From Mucilaginibacter sp. OK283 (GTDB lineage Bacteria > Bacteroidota > Bacteroidia > Sphingobacteriales > Sphingobacteriaceae): DNA of 64,000 nucleotides. The stretch is from NCBI RefSeq assembly GCF_900110415.1, contig NZ_FODR01000013.1:1-64000 (forward strand), read 5' to 3'. The notes under the pieces are model-generated. The model ran no database searches, was not told the origin of the DNA, and worked only from the letters and a program-made list of their open reading frames with translations. A program made the position numbers and the translations under genes. Shown here one piece after another: positions 26,214 through 34,711 of the stretch (within the stretch, counting starts at the first letter, position 1; the number at the start of each line of letters is the position of its first letter).

Positions 26214-26372
26214 GAGTAATGCTATTAAGTTAAAAGTTAAGGCCAATTTAATATCGAACACCCGATGCCCAATTTCGAATAATGAAGGAAAAACTTCGGT
26301 GTTGGATATTCGAAATTCAGTGTTCGATATTATTTCTCAATTTCTGCTTCTCTTATTTTAATAGCATTGCTC
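26214..26372. repeat. MITE-like inverted-repeat element, 159 bp
   Basis: Terminal arms GAGTAATGCTATTAA (26214-26228) and TTAATAGCATTGCTC (26358-26372), 14 of 15 paired. Inside is a second dyad, AATATCGAACAC ... GTGTTCGATATT, with ATTTCGAAT/ATTCGAAAT nested. It encodes nothing. Confidence 0.7.
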
Positions 26373-26430
26373 GTAGAAACTACCTTTTTGCAGACCACGA
26401 ATAAAAACCGAAAACCGGTAACGCTTTTTA

Positions 26431-27087
26431 TCAATCCTCCTTTAGCAATTCAATGGCTTCGTCGTACTGTTTTAGCAGGCCTGGTACCCTATCCACTGCC
26501 CAGGCGTGGTAATTATCTTTTATCAGCATAAGCGTGGCATGTGCGTTGGGCGTTTTACGCGCTTGCGGATCAAACATCACTTTGGCTACTTCATCTTCCA
26601 CCTTCATAATCCGGGCCTGCTCGTCATAAATGCGGGTAAGCAGGGCGGCTTGCTTAAATGTTATCTTCGAAAGAATGTTATGCCCTTTGGCCACATCCCA
26701 GGCAACATTATCAAGGTAGCGGTATAAAACCCCGGCAGGGGCAATGTAGTTCAAATGAAACTCATCGTTAGTTACAATCCTGGCCTGCAATTTCGGATCG
26801 GCCAAAGCCGAATCTATCGATTTCAAAACCTGCTGATCGTAGGCGTATTGCTCAACAGTAAATTGTTTGTTTTTAATCAACTCGGCCCTGATGTTGTTTA
26901 CCAGTTCCTGTGTTTCTTTTTTTTCGTGCCGGCTATTGATAAACTCGGTAAAAAACAATCCCAAAAATACGCTGAACACAATCAGCAGCGATTCGCCTAC
27001 ATATTCTTTCCAGTCGCGCACGGTGTAAATCTCCAGTTTCTCGCCATCGTGTTTGGGTACAATTTTGTTTTTTGCGTGCTGTGGCAT
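26431..27087 (-). CDS. Membrane-anchored hypothetical protein
   Basis: A 218-residue protein with a short cytoplasmic start, one hydrophobic segment (about 30-52, GESLLIVFSVFLGLFFTEFIN) and a helical, charged C-terminal part of about 165 residues. The layout of a single helix followed by RHEKKETQELVNNIRAELIKN is seen in many Bacteroidota DUF6090-like proteins, but I cannot assign it firmly. It is monocistronic, with repeats on both sides. Confidence 0.6.
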   Translation of the reverse strand: MPQHAKNKIVPKHDGEKLEIYTVRDWKEYVGESLLIVFSVFLGLFFTEFINSRHEKKETQELVNNIRAELIKNKQFTVEQYAYDQQVLKSIDSALADPKLQARIVTNDEFHLNYIAPAGVLYRYLDNVAWDVAKGHNILSKITFKQAALLTRIYDEQARIMKVEDEVAKVMFDPQARKTPNAHATLMLIKDNYHAWAVDRVPGLLKQYDEAIELLKED

Positions 27088-27189
27088 AGGGTTTTATTTG
27101 GTGAAGACAATATAAGAAAAAAATAAAAGCGCTAACCAGCATTAATGGTTATTAAAATATTAAGGGGACATCATCAAAGACCTAATGAT

Positions 27190-27272
27190 GGCATTCCCTG
27201 CGGGCCGCGCTATTCGCTCATACGCGCACATGGCATTAGGCGCGGGCCGGTATCCGCTACTATCGCTAATGC
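27190..27272 (+). repeat. Dispersed intergenic repeat, copy 1 of 4
   Basis: Core phrases: CTGCGGGCCGCGC, TCATACGCGCACA, GGCATTAGGCGCGGGCCGGT, ATCGCTAATGC. Related copies occur at 36655, 42326 (reverse) and 46937. A forward frame through it reads GPRYSLIRAHGIRRGPVSAT. Confidence 0.8.
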
Positions 27273-27482
27273 ATTTGTCGGAACCGGAATTAAACGAATT
27301 TTAAGAATTTCTCGAATTTGCTTTTTAAATTCTGTTAATTCACTATTCTGAAAATTCCGATTCAGACAAAAAATTCTGTTAATTCTTTAATTCGATAAAT
27401 TCCGGTTCAGACAAAAGAATCCTATAATTTATGAGTATCTTTTGGCCTTCATCGTGCTTTTCACCGCGATACTGTTGCCCCC

Positions 27483-28661
27483 ATGGAGTTTATGAAACAA
27501 CGCACTTGTATTAAGGAGATAGCAGAAGCTGCCAACCGCAGCTTTGAGGTGGAAGTGCACAATTTTTTGCGTGCATGGGTGCATAACCACGAGGATAAAA
27601 CGCTGCTGCAGTTTGATCAGCCATTAGACGATTATTTAGCAAATGACGCGCTGCGCGATTTATTTTTGAATACGCGGCACCCTATACAGCAATTATTAAC
27701 CAATCGTTCCATCGCCTGCCACCTGGGACGGCGTGCACGGGCTGTTTACTTTGACCCGATAAGCGGCGACCCTTTATTGGCGCCCACGGAACAGCGCATT
27801 TATAACCTTGCCCGCAGGATGGACAGCGAACGTATGCATGTGCCGTTCCGCTCGGTTCATCCCAACAAGCAAACCGAGGCTGGCGACACGGCGGATATCG
27901 GCACCTATCCCGAGGGATCGGAAGAAATCAGGTATAACAGCGGCAATCATTTTAGCAGTCGCCCGGCAAACGGGAACGTTTTTGATGAACATAGCAGGCA
28001 CTGCATGGCAAAGTCGGCAGGCAACTTGCACGTGCTTTTTGAGCGTGGATTTTTGGAAGATCGTTTACATGATGTAAAAGAGCTTACAGCCCAAATGCAT
28101 GAAGCAGGCGAAACCCAGCCCCAATTTTTTGTGATCTACAGCAGGCATTCGCTGGAAGAGGGACATTTTGGAACATCGCTGGTGATCATGGACCCTGCAA
28201 ACCCCGACTTCCCCCACCGTGTAATGGTTTGCGATACCCTGCTTAAAGACCTTCCCCATCACCCGCGCTGGTGGAACCATTTTATTGCCGAATATTCGCA
28301 CGTATTTGGCGACGCGATAGCCGAGATAGTGGAAGACCTTTCGCACCCTTTACAAAAGGTAAATATCAAAGGCGATAACCCCTACCGCCATGACTGGGAC
28401 TGCCCCTACTACGCCACCAGCATGGCCGATGCCCTTGCCGACCTGGTGAAAACAAAACCAGAGTTTTTGCTAAACGGCAATGCAGCTGATATACACGATG
28501 CCATGAAAGCCATAATGCAGGACTACTACCAACCCGACAATGAAATTAAAACCAGGCTGGATATTCAACAAACCAACCGCTTAAAACGCTGGAAAAGCGG
28601 GCGGGAATTGATTAAGGAATTGGTGAGTGAGGTGAGCAGGAAATCGTCGTATGAGTTGTAG
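27483..28661 (+). CDS. Candidate clan CE cysteine peptidase/acetyltransferase
   Basis: A 392-residue protein with no signal peptide or membrane segment. Residues 220-320 show the order of a clan CE (Ulp1/YopJ-type) catalytic triad: H228 in EEGHFGTSLVIMD, D251 in VMVCDTLLKD, and C307 in YRHDWDCPYYATSMADAL. The H-D gap (23) and D-C gap (56) are close to those of Ulp1. The family's glutamine before the cysteine and CG pair are not exact here (DCP), so this is a distant match. The first 200 residues are unrecognised and rich in His and Arg. A second in-frame ATG is at 27492. It stands alone between repeats. Confidence 0.5.
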   Translation: MEFMKQRTCIKEIAEAANRSFEVEVHNFLRAWVHNHEDKTLLQFDQPLDDYLANDALRDLFLNTRHPIQQLLTNRSIACHLGRRARAVYFDPISGDPLLAPTEQRIYNLARRMDSERMHVPFRSVHPNKQTEAGDTADIGTYPEGSEEIRYNSGNHFSSRPANGNVFDEHSRHCMAKSAGNLHVLFERGFLEDRLHDVKELTAQMHEAGETQPQFFVIYSRHSLEEGHFGTSLVIMDPANPDFPHRVMVCDTLLKDLPHHPRWWNHFIAEYSHVFGDAIAEIVEDLSHPLQKVNIKGDNPYRHDWDCPYYATSMADALADLVKTKPEFLLNGNAADIHDAMKAIMQDYYQPDNEIKTRLDIQQTNRLKRWKSGRELIKELVSEVSRKSSYEL

Positions 28662-28971
28662 GGGCTTCAACTCATTAAGGGCATAGCCCTGACCCATTTT
28701 GTAGCAACGGGTTGAAACACGTTGAAAAAAACAAACGAAAATTAAAGCGAACCGTAGGTTGGCGCATATAAATGGATCGTTCCTACGGAACTATTCATTT
28801 ACGGTATTCCTAATCAACGGGTTGAAACCCGTTGCTAATATATGGGCCGTCCGCTATGCGGACTTTTAGGAGGTGCTATAATTAGCAGGGGTTTGGGATC
28901 AAAAAAATAAATAATCGGGAGATCAAAGGCGACACAAAGAAATTCCAAATCATTTCCCGAATTGGAAAATA
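28662..28971. repeat. Repeat-rich spacer with a terminator-like hairpin
   Basis: Two copies of AACGGGTTGAAAC (28707 region and 28815-28834, the latter a full CAACGGGTT/AACCCGTTG hairpin), a CCGTAGG/CCTACGG dyad between them, and GTCCGC-TAT-GCGGAC followed by TTTT (28849-28867), which could end the 27483-28661 gene. Confidence 0.6.
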
Positions 28972-29307
28972 TTAAGTTTGAGCTTTTTGAATATGACTTT
29001 TATATTTTTCGACAAATTCCTTCGCATCTCTTAAATTCTTAGGGTAGGGAATATAGTTGTCGTAAGGGGTTTTAAAATACTCATTTTTACCTATCTGATA
29101 AATATGTTGAAACGGAAATCCGGTTTCAATTAAAAACACAACCAGCTGCCAGCCTTTTTTGTCAGCTTTTTTCGGCGGCCTAAAACGCTGGTTTAAAAGT
29201 CTCATCGGTATTCCACAATGGGGGCAGGGATATTTTTGTTCACTGTTATAAGCGAAATCTTTATTGAAGCATAGCCTGCATGATAAACAAACCTTTTTGT
29301 GTCCCAT
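28972..29307 (-). CDS. Small zinc-ribbon protein of unknown function
   Basis: A 111-residue cytosolic protein. Four cysteines, CLSC (7-10) and CPHC (28-31), make a CxxC-x17-CxxC zinc ribbon like those in DNA-binding or rubredoxin-like proteins. The rest is basic and aromatic, with RFRPPKKADKKGW after the ribbon and a PYDNYIPYPKNLRDAKEFVEKY tail. I know of no named family. It is isolated: the candidate clan CE gene precedes it on the other strand, and an apparent element remnant lies at its 5' side. Confidence 0.65.
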   Translation of the reverse strand: MGHKKVCLSCRLCFNKDFAYNSEQKYPCPHCGIPMRLLNQRFRPPKKADKKGWQLVVFLIETGFPFQHIYQIGKNEYFKTPYDNYIPYPKNLRDAKEFVEKYKSHIQKAQT

Positions 29308-29431
29308 CTATTTCGACCTTATTATTGTCATCATTTACGTTATAACGGACAGCTACGATTATACGATAAATTTCAAATAAATCTATCACATTACACCCAA
29401 TAAAAAAAGCCCCAACTCATCATGAGAGCAC

Positions 29432-29600
29432 TGAAAAAGTCCCCTCAGTATTTGAGGCTAAAAAAGTCAATTTGACGCTCTGAGAATCGTTTGTACGAAT
29501 CAAAGCTATGTCGTTTGCTCCTATAGGGCAAGGAAAAGGGGGGGGGCATGATTTATGACACAACCCCTCTTTTTTTCTCCGATTTAACGGGACTTGTTCA
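29432..29600. mobile_element. MITE-like remnant with imperfect terminal repeats
   Basis: TGAAAAAGTCCC at the left faces GGGACTTGTTCA at the right, 11 of 12 positions paired, 169 bp apart. It carries a nine-G run (29538-29546). It is flanked by near-identical AAGCCCC(C)AACTCATCAT phrases at 29408-29424 and 29601-29619. It has no coding capacity. Confidence 0.5.
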
Positions 29601-29627
29601 AAGCCCCCAACTCATCATCGGGGGCTT
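29601..29627 (-). terminator. Intrinsic terminator of the M1 peptidase operon
   Basis: AAGCCCCC (29601-29608) pairs with GGGGGCTT (29620-29627). On the minus strand it follows the M1 peptidase stop by 8 nt. Confidence 0.75.
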
Positions 29628-29634
29628 CATTATA

Positions 29635-31971
29635 TTAATTCGTTTTCCTGGCATCCTGCATCGGGTTACTGCCCGATGTGGCCCCCCGTGGTAATACCTG
29701 CTGTTTAAACAGTTCAAACCTTGTTGGGGCGTATTCGCGTGGCCAGCTGTTGTTGGCTTCGTCAATGTCGGCGGTTTCGCGGTATGGGTCAAGCTTGATA
29801 GATTTTACTTCTTTGGCTTTGGCAAATACCTTGCTTACTTTAAACTCGTTTTTGCGCCAGATGTAGGCGGGCAGTTTGTCAACTTCTTTGGTGCCATCGG
29901 TGTAAGTCCACTCAATAATGATTGGGCTTACCAGGCCGCCTTTGTTGCTGAAGGTAAGCTCGTAAAAATTGGTTTTGCTGTCGTAAAATTTCTTTTCGTC
30001 AGGGCTTAAGCCGGCATACATATCCTGGTAAGCTTTAGCGGTTAAAGGCGTTGGGGCAAAACGGTCCCATTTGCTGTAAAAATCCTGCAGGGAAGTATCA
30101 GCCTCTACGGTCGTTTGCATACCAGCCGCTTTGTTGCGGGTGGTGCTGATATTTTCCATATTATGGTCATACGCGGCACGGTCGGTAGCGCCTTCAAGGG
30201 CGGGGTTTTTACTGTTTAATTTGTAATATTTCACGCTATCAAGCGATACATCCACTGGCTCGGTTCCGTAAAACCAGCCGCGCCAAAACCAATCCAAATC
30301 AACAGCCGATGCATCTTCCATGGTGCGGAACAAGTCTTCGGGCGTAGGGTGTTTAAAGGCCCAGCGTTTGGCGTAAGTTTTAAAGGCATAATCAAACAAC
30401 TCGCGGCCCATTACGGTCTCGCGCAGCACGTTAAGCGCGGTGGCCGGTTTGGCGTAAGCGTTGGGGCCAAACATGATAATATTTTCAGAGTTGGTCATGA
30501 TAGGCTCCAGCTGGTTCTTCGGCATTTTCATGTAATCAACAATTTTATAGGCCGGACCGCGTGACGATGGGTATTTAGAGTCCCACTCCTGCTCGGTTAA
30601 GTACTGTACAAAAGTGTTCAGGCCTTCGTCCATCCAGGTCCACTGGCGCTCATCCGAGTTCACGATCATCGGGAAAAAGTTGTGGCCAACCTCATGGATA
30701 ATTACGCCTATCATCCCGTTTTTGGTGGCCTCGCTGTAAGTACCATCCTTTTCGGCACGGCCGTAGTTAAAGCAAATCATTGGGTACTCCATACCGTTTG
30801 CCGCCTCAACCGAAATAGCCACCGGGTAAGGGTACGGGATGGTATGTTTTGAATATGTTTTGATGGTATGCGCAACCACTTTGGTAGAGTATTTACTGTA
30901 CAGCGGGTAAGCCTCGGGGCCGTAGTATGACATGGCCATCGCTTTACGGCCGCCCTCAATCTGGGCGCTCATGGCATCCCAAACAATACGGCGTGATGAT
31001 ACCCATGCAAAATCGCGCACATTTTCGGCATGGAAACTCCATGTTTTGCGTGCTGCTGCATGACCTTTCATGGCGTTTTTAACTTCATCCAAAGTAACTA
31101 TCTGCACAGGCGTGGCTGCTGTTTGTGCCTTGTTCCAGCGGCTTAGCTGCGCGCCGGTAAGGTTTTGGGCATAGTTGGAACACTGGCCTGTACCGCCTAC
31201 CAAATGATCGGCAGGTACATTAATGTTCACTTTAAAATCGCCAAAAGTTAAGGCAAACTCGCCGCTGCCCAAAAACTGTTTGTTTTGCCATCCCTGGAAA
31301 TCGCTGTAAACGGCCATCCTTGGGTACCACTGCGTCATCGTGTATAGGTAGTTGTTATCCTCGGCAAAGTACTCGTACCCGCCGCGGCCGCCGATGGTCA
31401 TTCTATCAGATATATTGTACCACCAGTTAATTTTAAACTTGAATTTTGCGCCCGGTGCCAATGTGGTCGGCAACTCAATACGCATCATCGTTTCGTTAAT
31501 GGTATACGTAAGAGTACCGCCATTTGCATCTTTTACGCTCTCGATGTGGTTACCCAAATCAAGGTTGTGGCCCATAACGCCTTGTAGCTGGCGCATGGTC
31601 ATTTTGCCCTGCATTTTGCTTTCGGCAGTAGTAAAGCTTTCGGCATCCTTCATGTGCTGGTTTTCATCCAGCTGAACCCACAGGTAAGTAAGCGCATCGG
31701 GCGAGTTGTTACTGTAGGTAATAATTTCCGATCCATCCAAACGCTGCTTATCGTCGTTGAGCGTGGCGTTAATTTCGTAATCGGCTTTTTGTTGCCAATA
31801 CTTGGGGCCCGGCGCACCAGATGCCGAACGGTAGCTGTTTGGGGTGCTTAGCATGGTACCCAGCTGCTCGAAACGGTTACCGTGGTTTGAGCCGGGATTG
31901 TTGTCGTGTTGTGCCCATGATGCCGAGGCCAGCATGAGGCATGAAAATAGGGCAGGGTAAAATTTATTCAT
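29635..31971 (-). CDS. Secreted M1-family zinc aminopeptidase
   Basis: A 778-residue gluzincin with a signal peptide to about residue 20. The N-terminal beta-saddle domain (about 60-290) is followed by the catalytic domain. The zinc site is HEVGH (426-430) with the third ligand E449 in WMDEGLN, the exact HExxH-x18-E spacing of M1. The exopeptidase GxMEN motif reads NGMEY (392-396), so the usual asparagine is tyrosine, which is common in this bacterial subgroup and may change substrate choice. Its start overlaps the HupE stop by 4 nt (ATGA), so the two are coupled. Confidence 0.93.
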   Translation of the reverse strand: MNKFYPALFSCLMLASASWAQHDNNPGSNHGNRFEQLGTMLSTPNSYRSASGAPGPKYWQQKADYEINATLNDDKQRLDGSEIITYSNNSPDALTYLWVQLDENQHMKDAESFTTAESKMQGKMTMRQLQGVMGHNLDLGNHIESVKDANGGTLTYTINETMMRIELPTTLAPGAKFKFKINWWYNISDRMTIGGRGGYEYFAEDNNYLYTMTQWYPRMAVYSDFQGWQNKQFLGSGEFALTFGDFKVNINVPADHLVGGTGQCSNYAQNLTGAQLSRWNKAQTAATPVQIVTLDEVKNAMKGHAAARKTWSFHAENVRDFAWVSSRRIVWDAMSAQIEGGRKAMAMSYYGPEAYPLYSKYSTKVVAHTIKTYSKHTIPYPYPVAISVEAANGMEYPMICFNYGRAEKDGTYSEATKNGMIGVIIHEVGHNFFPMIVNSDERQWTWMDEGLNTFVQYLTEQEWDSKYPSSRGPAYKIVDYMKMPKNQLEPIMTNSENIIMFGPNAYAKPATALNVLRETVMGRELFDYAFKTYAKRWAFKHPTPEDLFRTMEDASAVDLDWFWRGWFYGTEPVDVSLDSVKYYKLNSKNPALEGATDRAAYDHNMENISTTRNKAAGMQTTVEADTSLQDFYSKWDRFAPTPLTAKAYQDMYAGLSPDEKKFYDSKTNFYELTFSNKGGLVSPIIIEWTYTDGTKEVDKLPAYIWRKNEFKVSKVFAKAKEVKSIKLDPYRETADIDEANNSWPREYAPTRFELFKQQVLPRGATSGSNPMQDARKTN

Positions 31972-32558
31972 CTGAATTTAATTAGGAAAAAACGTTCGAT
32001 ACACATAATAAAAGCAATTCCAAATATGGCCGACGACAGGAACATCGTCCAGTCGCGCTGTGGTGTTTTGGCAAATTTGACGAGCAGGAATGAGATAAGT
32101 AACGCAGATATTACAATTAATACCTGCCCAAACTCCAGCCCAAGGTTAAAAGCGAGCAGTTGGCCAGTGATATTGGTACTACTGCCCAGCAAGCTTTTTA
32201 AGTAATTTGAAAAGCCCATGCCATGGATAAGGCCGAAAAATAAGGCCAGCGCATAGTTAAGCAGCATAGTGTTGGTGGTGCGCTTTTTATTAAGCACATT
32301 AACCAAACTGGTAAATACAATAGTTACAGGAATTAAAAACTCAATAAGCGAAGTGTTGACATGAATAACATTTAACACGCTTAAAACCAGCGTGATAGAA
32401 TGACCGATAGTGAAGGCGGTAACGAGTACAAGTACCTTGCGCCAGTCGGCCAGCAGGTAGGTACCGCAAAGCACGGCGACGAATAAAATATGGTCATACC
32501 CCTCCCAGTTACAGATGTGTTGCCATCCTAACTGGAAGTATAATGAAAAGTCAGTCAT
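31968..32558 (-). CDS. HupE/UreJ-type membrane protein
   Basis: A 196-residue polytopic protein with six or seven hydrophobic segments and the HupE/UreJ-2 signature GWQHICNWEGYDHILFV at the N-terminus, with histidines HxxN and YDH in place. Relatives are thought to move nickel or cobalt, but in Bacteroidota this group often sits beside M1 peptidases with no metalloenzyme nearby. Start at 32558 (MTDFSLYFQLGWQH). It overlaps the peptidase by 4 nt and is divergent from the DUF6702 gene. Confidence 0.82.
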   Translation of the reverse strand: MTDFSLYFQLGWQHICNWEGYDHILFVAVLCGTYLLADWRKVLVLVTAFTIGHSITLVLSVLNVIHVNTSLIEFLIPVTIVFTSLVNVLNKKRTTNTMLLNYALALFFGLIHGMGFSNYLKSLLGSSTNITGQLLAFNLGLEFGQVLIVISALLISFLLVKFAKTPQRDWTMFLSSAIFGIAFIMCIERFFLIKFR

Positions 32559-32624
32559 TGAGCTAATTCGCAATTGCCAATAAAAATAACGTTTTTTGTC
32601 GAAAATAAAACACCCGAGCGAGAG

Positions 32625-33101
32625 ATGTTACAGTTGATGATGATAAGCCTGTTCAGCTTATTCCACCCCTTTTTTGTAAGCGTTACCGAAATTACCCACA
32701 ACGCCAAAACCCAAAGCGTTGAGGTAAGCTGCCGCATTTTTTACGACGACCTGGAGCGCACCATAGAAAAGCAATACAAAACCCCGGTTGATATCGTTCA
32801 CCCCAAAGACAAGGCTAAACTGAACGATATGCTGAACGACTACATCAAAAAGCACCTGGCAATAAAAGCCGATAATAAAGTTATTGCCCTAACCTACCTG
32901 GGCTACGAAATACAGGAAGATGGCGCCTGGGTTTACTTTGAAGCCAAAGGCATCATCAAACCCAAAAAGGTTGATGTGCATGACGATTTGCTTTATACCG
33001 AACACCCCCAACAAATAAACATGCTGCACGTAACCGTAGGCGGCGAGCGCAAGAGCGATAAACTGGATAACCCGGATAGTGATGCGGGGTTTATTTTTTG
33101 A
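32625..33101 (+). CDS. DUF6702-family protein
   Basis: A 158-residue exported protein from the ATG at 32625 (MLQLMMISLFSLFHPFFVSVTEI). The conserved opening HPFFVSVTEITHNAKTQSVEVSCRIFYDDLE and later LGYEIQEDGAWVYFEAKG are what I recall for DUF6702. The N-terminal hydrophobic stretch may be a signal peptide or membrane anchor. It is divergent from HupE-M1, a gene neighbourhood I recall as recurring in Bacteroidota, which hints at a shared process. Confidence 0.75.
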   Translation: MLQLMMISLFSLFHPFFVSVTEITHNAKTQSVEVSCRIFYDDLERTIEKQYKTPVDIVHPKDKAKLNDMLNDYIKKHLAIKADNKVIALTYLGYEIQEDGAWVYFEAKGIIKPKKVDVHDDLLYTEHPQQINMLHVTVGGERKSDKLDNPDSDAGFIF

Positions 33102-33261
33102 TGTGCAGATTATAGATTTCAGATATGGAGATTATTTTTAATCATAACAAAAGCCACCTGTCAATGTTGAGGTACGAAGCATCTGTGCGCAAACTATGTA
33201 AGGCGTAGAGTAGATGCTTTTTAACTACCCATGATATATTAATATACAAACAAATATCGGC

Positions 33262-33433
33262 TTGAACGCTGGCTAAGACTCACCCGCCGGCGCTACGCGC
33301 GGCACCCTCTCTTCACCTTGCGGTGAAAAGAGGGCTTGAAATTTAATTAACTATTAATCAGCAATGTAGACATACCAAATCTTCAAGCCCCTCTTTCCGG
33401 CGGAGCCGAAGAGAGGGTGACGGGCGCAGCCTC
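33262..33433. repeat. Long inverted-repeat element, ACTCACCC family, copy A
   Basis: About 172 bp. The left arm runs GAACGCTGGCTAAGACTCACCC then GGCACCCTCTCTTCACC; the right arm mirrors it as AGAGAGGGTGACGGGCGCAGCC then GGGTGAG. CTTGAA/TTCAAG forms the inner boundary. Copies B and C are at 44920 and 50012. Confidence 0.82.
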
Positions 33434-33463
33434 GTCGGGTGAGTTTTCTCCACCGTGCCCCCC

Positions 33464-33820
33464 CTACTGCAACGGCGGAAAAAAGCTTACCAATCTTGCT
33501 ATTTTACCCTCCGCGTCAAATTCAATATAATCGGTACCGCCTTTGGTTTCTTTACCGGGGATATCAACCGTTCAGGTATAAAGGGCAACATTATGGTGAT
33601 GCTCGGGCAGGGTGTGTACGTGAAAGATGCGACCTGGCGCTAACTGGTGTGACCCTAGGCACAGCGCGGCAATGCCGTCAACCCCGGTTACATTTTCATA
33701 GTTAGGATCGGTGTAAATAGCTCCCGCAGCCCAACATTTTGTGAATGCCGCTTTAATGTCGTCCTCGCCTTGTACGTTCCACGAGGCTACGTATTGTTTA
33801 ATGGTTTCTTCTGGCGATGT
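33464..33820 (-). pseudogene. SnoaL/NTF2-like pseudogene
   Basis: On the minus strand a frame reads PEETIKQYVASWNVQGEDD, then AAFTKCWAAGAIYTDPNYEN, then GIAALCLGSH and finally EFDAEGKIARLVSFFPPLQ. This is a SnoaL-like small ligand-binding or isomerase fold. It carries an in-frame TGA at 33572-33574 (after HHHNVALYT, where TGG would give tryptophan), and a TAA at 33821-33823 stands where the start should be. Both ends of the expected fold are otherwise present. It lies directly beside inverted-repeat copy A, which may have broken its surroundings. Confidence 0.7.
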
Positions 33821-33915
33821 TTACGTTTAATGTGATACAAAGGAACTGAGGCTTAGCCGCAATAAAATTAAAGTAGTTTAATAAATGAAAAAGGGGGGTG
33901 CTTTATTCTCCTATT

Positions 33916-34024
33916 GTCATGCTGAATTTATCTCAGCACCTCACACCCTAAGTCTGCGGCATGGATAGCATAAAAGCATGGTGGTTACCTGCTCTGTGGG
34001 GTGCTGAAACGAGTTCAGCATGAC
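33916..34024. repeat. Inverted repeat, GTCATGC family, copy 1
   Basis: GTCATGCTGAA at the left faces TTCAGCATGAC at the right, with CAGCACCTCACA / TGTGGGGTGCTG inside. The same plan recurs at 52778-52869. Confidence 0.7.
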
Positions 34025-34079
34025 TATCTTAATGCCAAAAGCACACTACTTATCAATTACCCCACTTAACTCTTGATTC

Positions 34080-34619
34080 TTAATTCTTGACTCTTTCCCG
34101 TTCTCCTTCAAGCAACTCCAGCACCTCGGCCCAGCTATTAACCCTTTGGTGGTGATGCAGGTTGGTATTGTGGAAAGCATCAAACATAATGGGCTTGCCG
34201 TGGCAGTAGTCCAGGTTTTTGCAGTGGTCGTCAATTAAAAAGTCGGTCTTGATAATGCTTTTATCGCCGCAAAAAACAATGTTTCGCCAGTGGATGAACG
34301 GGAAGTGCTCGGCAAGCCATTCATACTTCTCGGGAAGTGACAGCGGGAACTCCATGGCTGCCGATACAATGTACACGTCAAAATCTTCCATTAACGATTT
34401 TACCGCTTCAACCGCTCCTTCCATCAGCGGCAATGTCCTGAAAAATCCGGGCTTATTCACCATCCCATGGCCTTTGCCTTTAAAAGCATCGTACTCAGTC
34501 ATGCCTGCAATATCCTGCCGGGTAAGCCTTATGCCGGTTTCCTGTTCATAGTAGTCAAAAAAATGGGGCTCGGTATCGGCCATTACGCCATCCATGTCAA
34601 TTGCTATCGTTTTTTTCAT
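34080..34619 (-). CDS. 5'(3')-deoxyribonucleotidase-like HAD phosphatase
   Basis: A HAD-superfamily enzyme of the 5' nucleotidase, deoxy (pyrimidine) type C group, which removes phosphate from deoxynucleoside monophosphates. From the ATG at 34619 (MKKTIAIDMDGVMADTEPHF) it has 179 residues. Motif I is DMDGVMAD, motif II is in YIVSAAMEFP, and motif III/IV covers FCGDKSIIKTDFLIDDH. It is cytosolic. It is divergent from a DeoR regulator, with TTGCAA operators in the shared spacer, so its control by that regulator is likely. Confidence 0.88.
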   Translation of the reverse strand: MKKTIAIDMDGVMADTEPHFFDYYEQETGIRLTRQDIAGMTEYDAFKGKGHGMVNKPGFFRTLPLMEGAVEAVKSLMEDFDVYIVSAAMEFPLSLPEKYEWLAEHFPFIHWRNIVFCGDKSIIKTDFLIDDHCKNLDYCHGKPIMFDAFHNTNLHHHQRVNSWAEVLELLEGERERVKN

Positions 34620-34624
34620 TTGGT

Positions 34625-34704
34625 TTGCAATATTTTTCCGCAAATAAAATCATTTTCTGCAATATTTTGCAACTTTTTATTTTTAAGTTTGCAACAAATT
34701 GCAA
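34625..34704. promoter_or_regulatory. Repeated TTGCAA operators and deoR promoter
   Basis: TTGCAA occurs at 34625-34630, 34667-34672, 34689-34694 and 34699-34704. TGCAA-TATT-TTGCA (34658-34671) and TTGCAA-CAAA-TTGCAA (34689-34704) are dyads. A -7 element TAAGTTTG (34684-34691) overlaps the last pair, so binding there would repress deoR. Confidence 0.6.
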
Positions 34705-34711
34705 TTAAGCT

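Noticed and set aside
27145..27351. Frame over dispersed repeat copy 1 (and similar at 42181-42423 and 46922-47455)
   Set aside because: Frames lie in the repeat and run into unrelated sequence. They are noted as a finding rather than called as genes.
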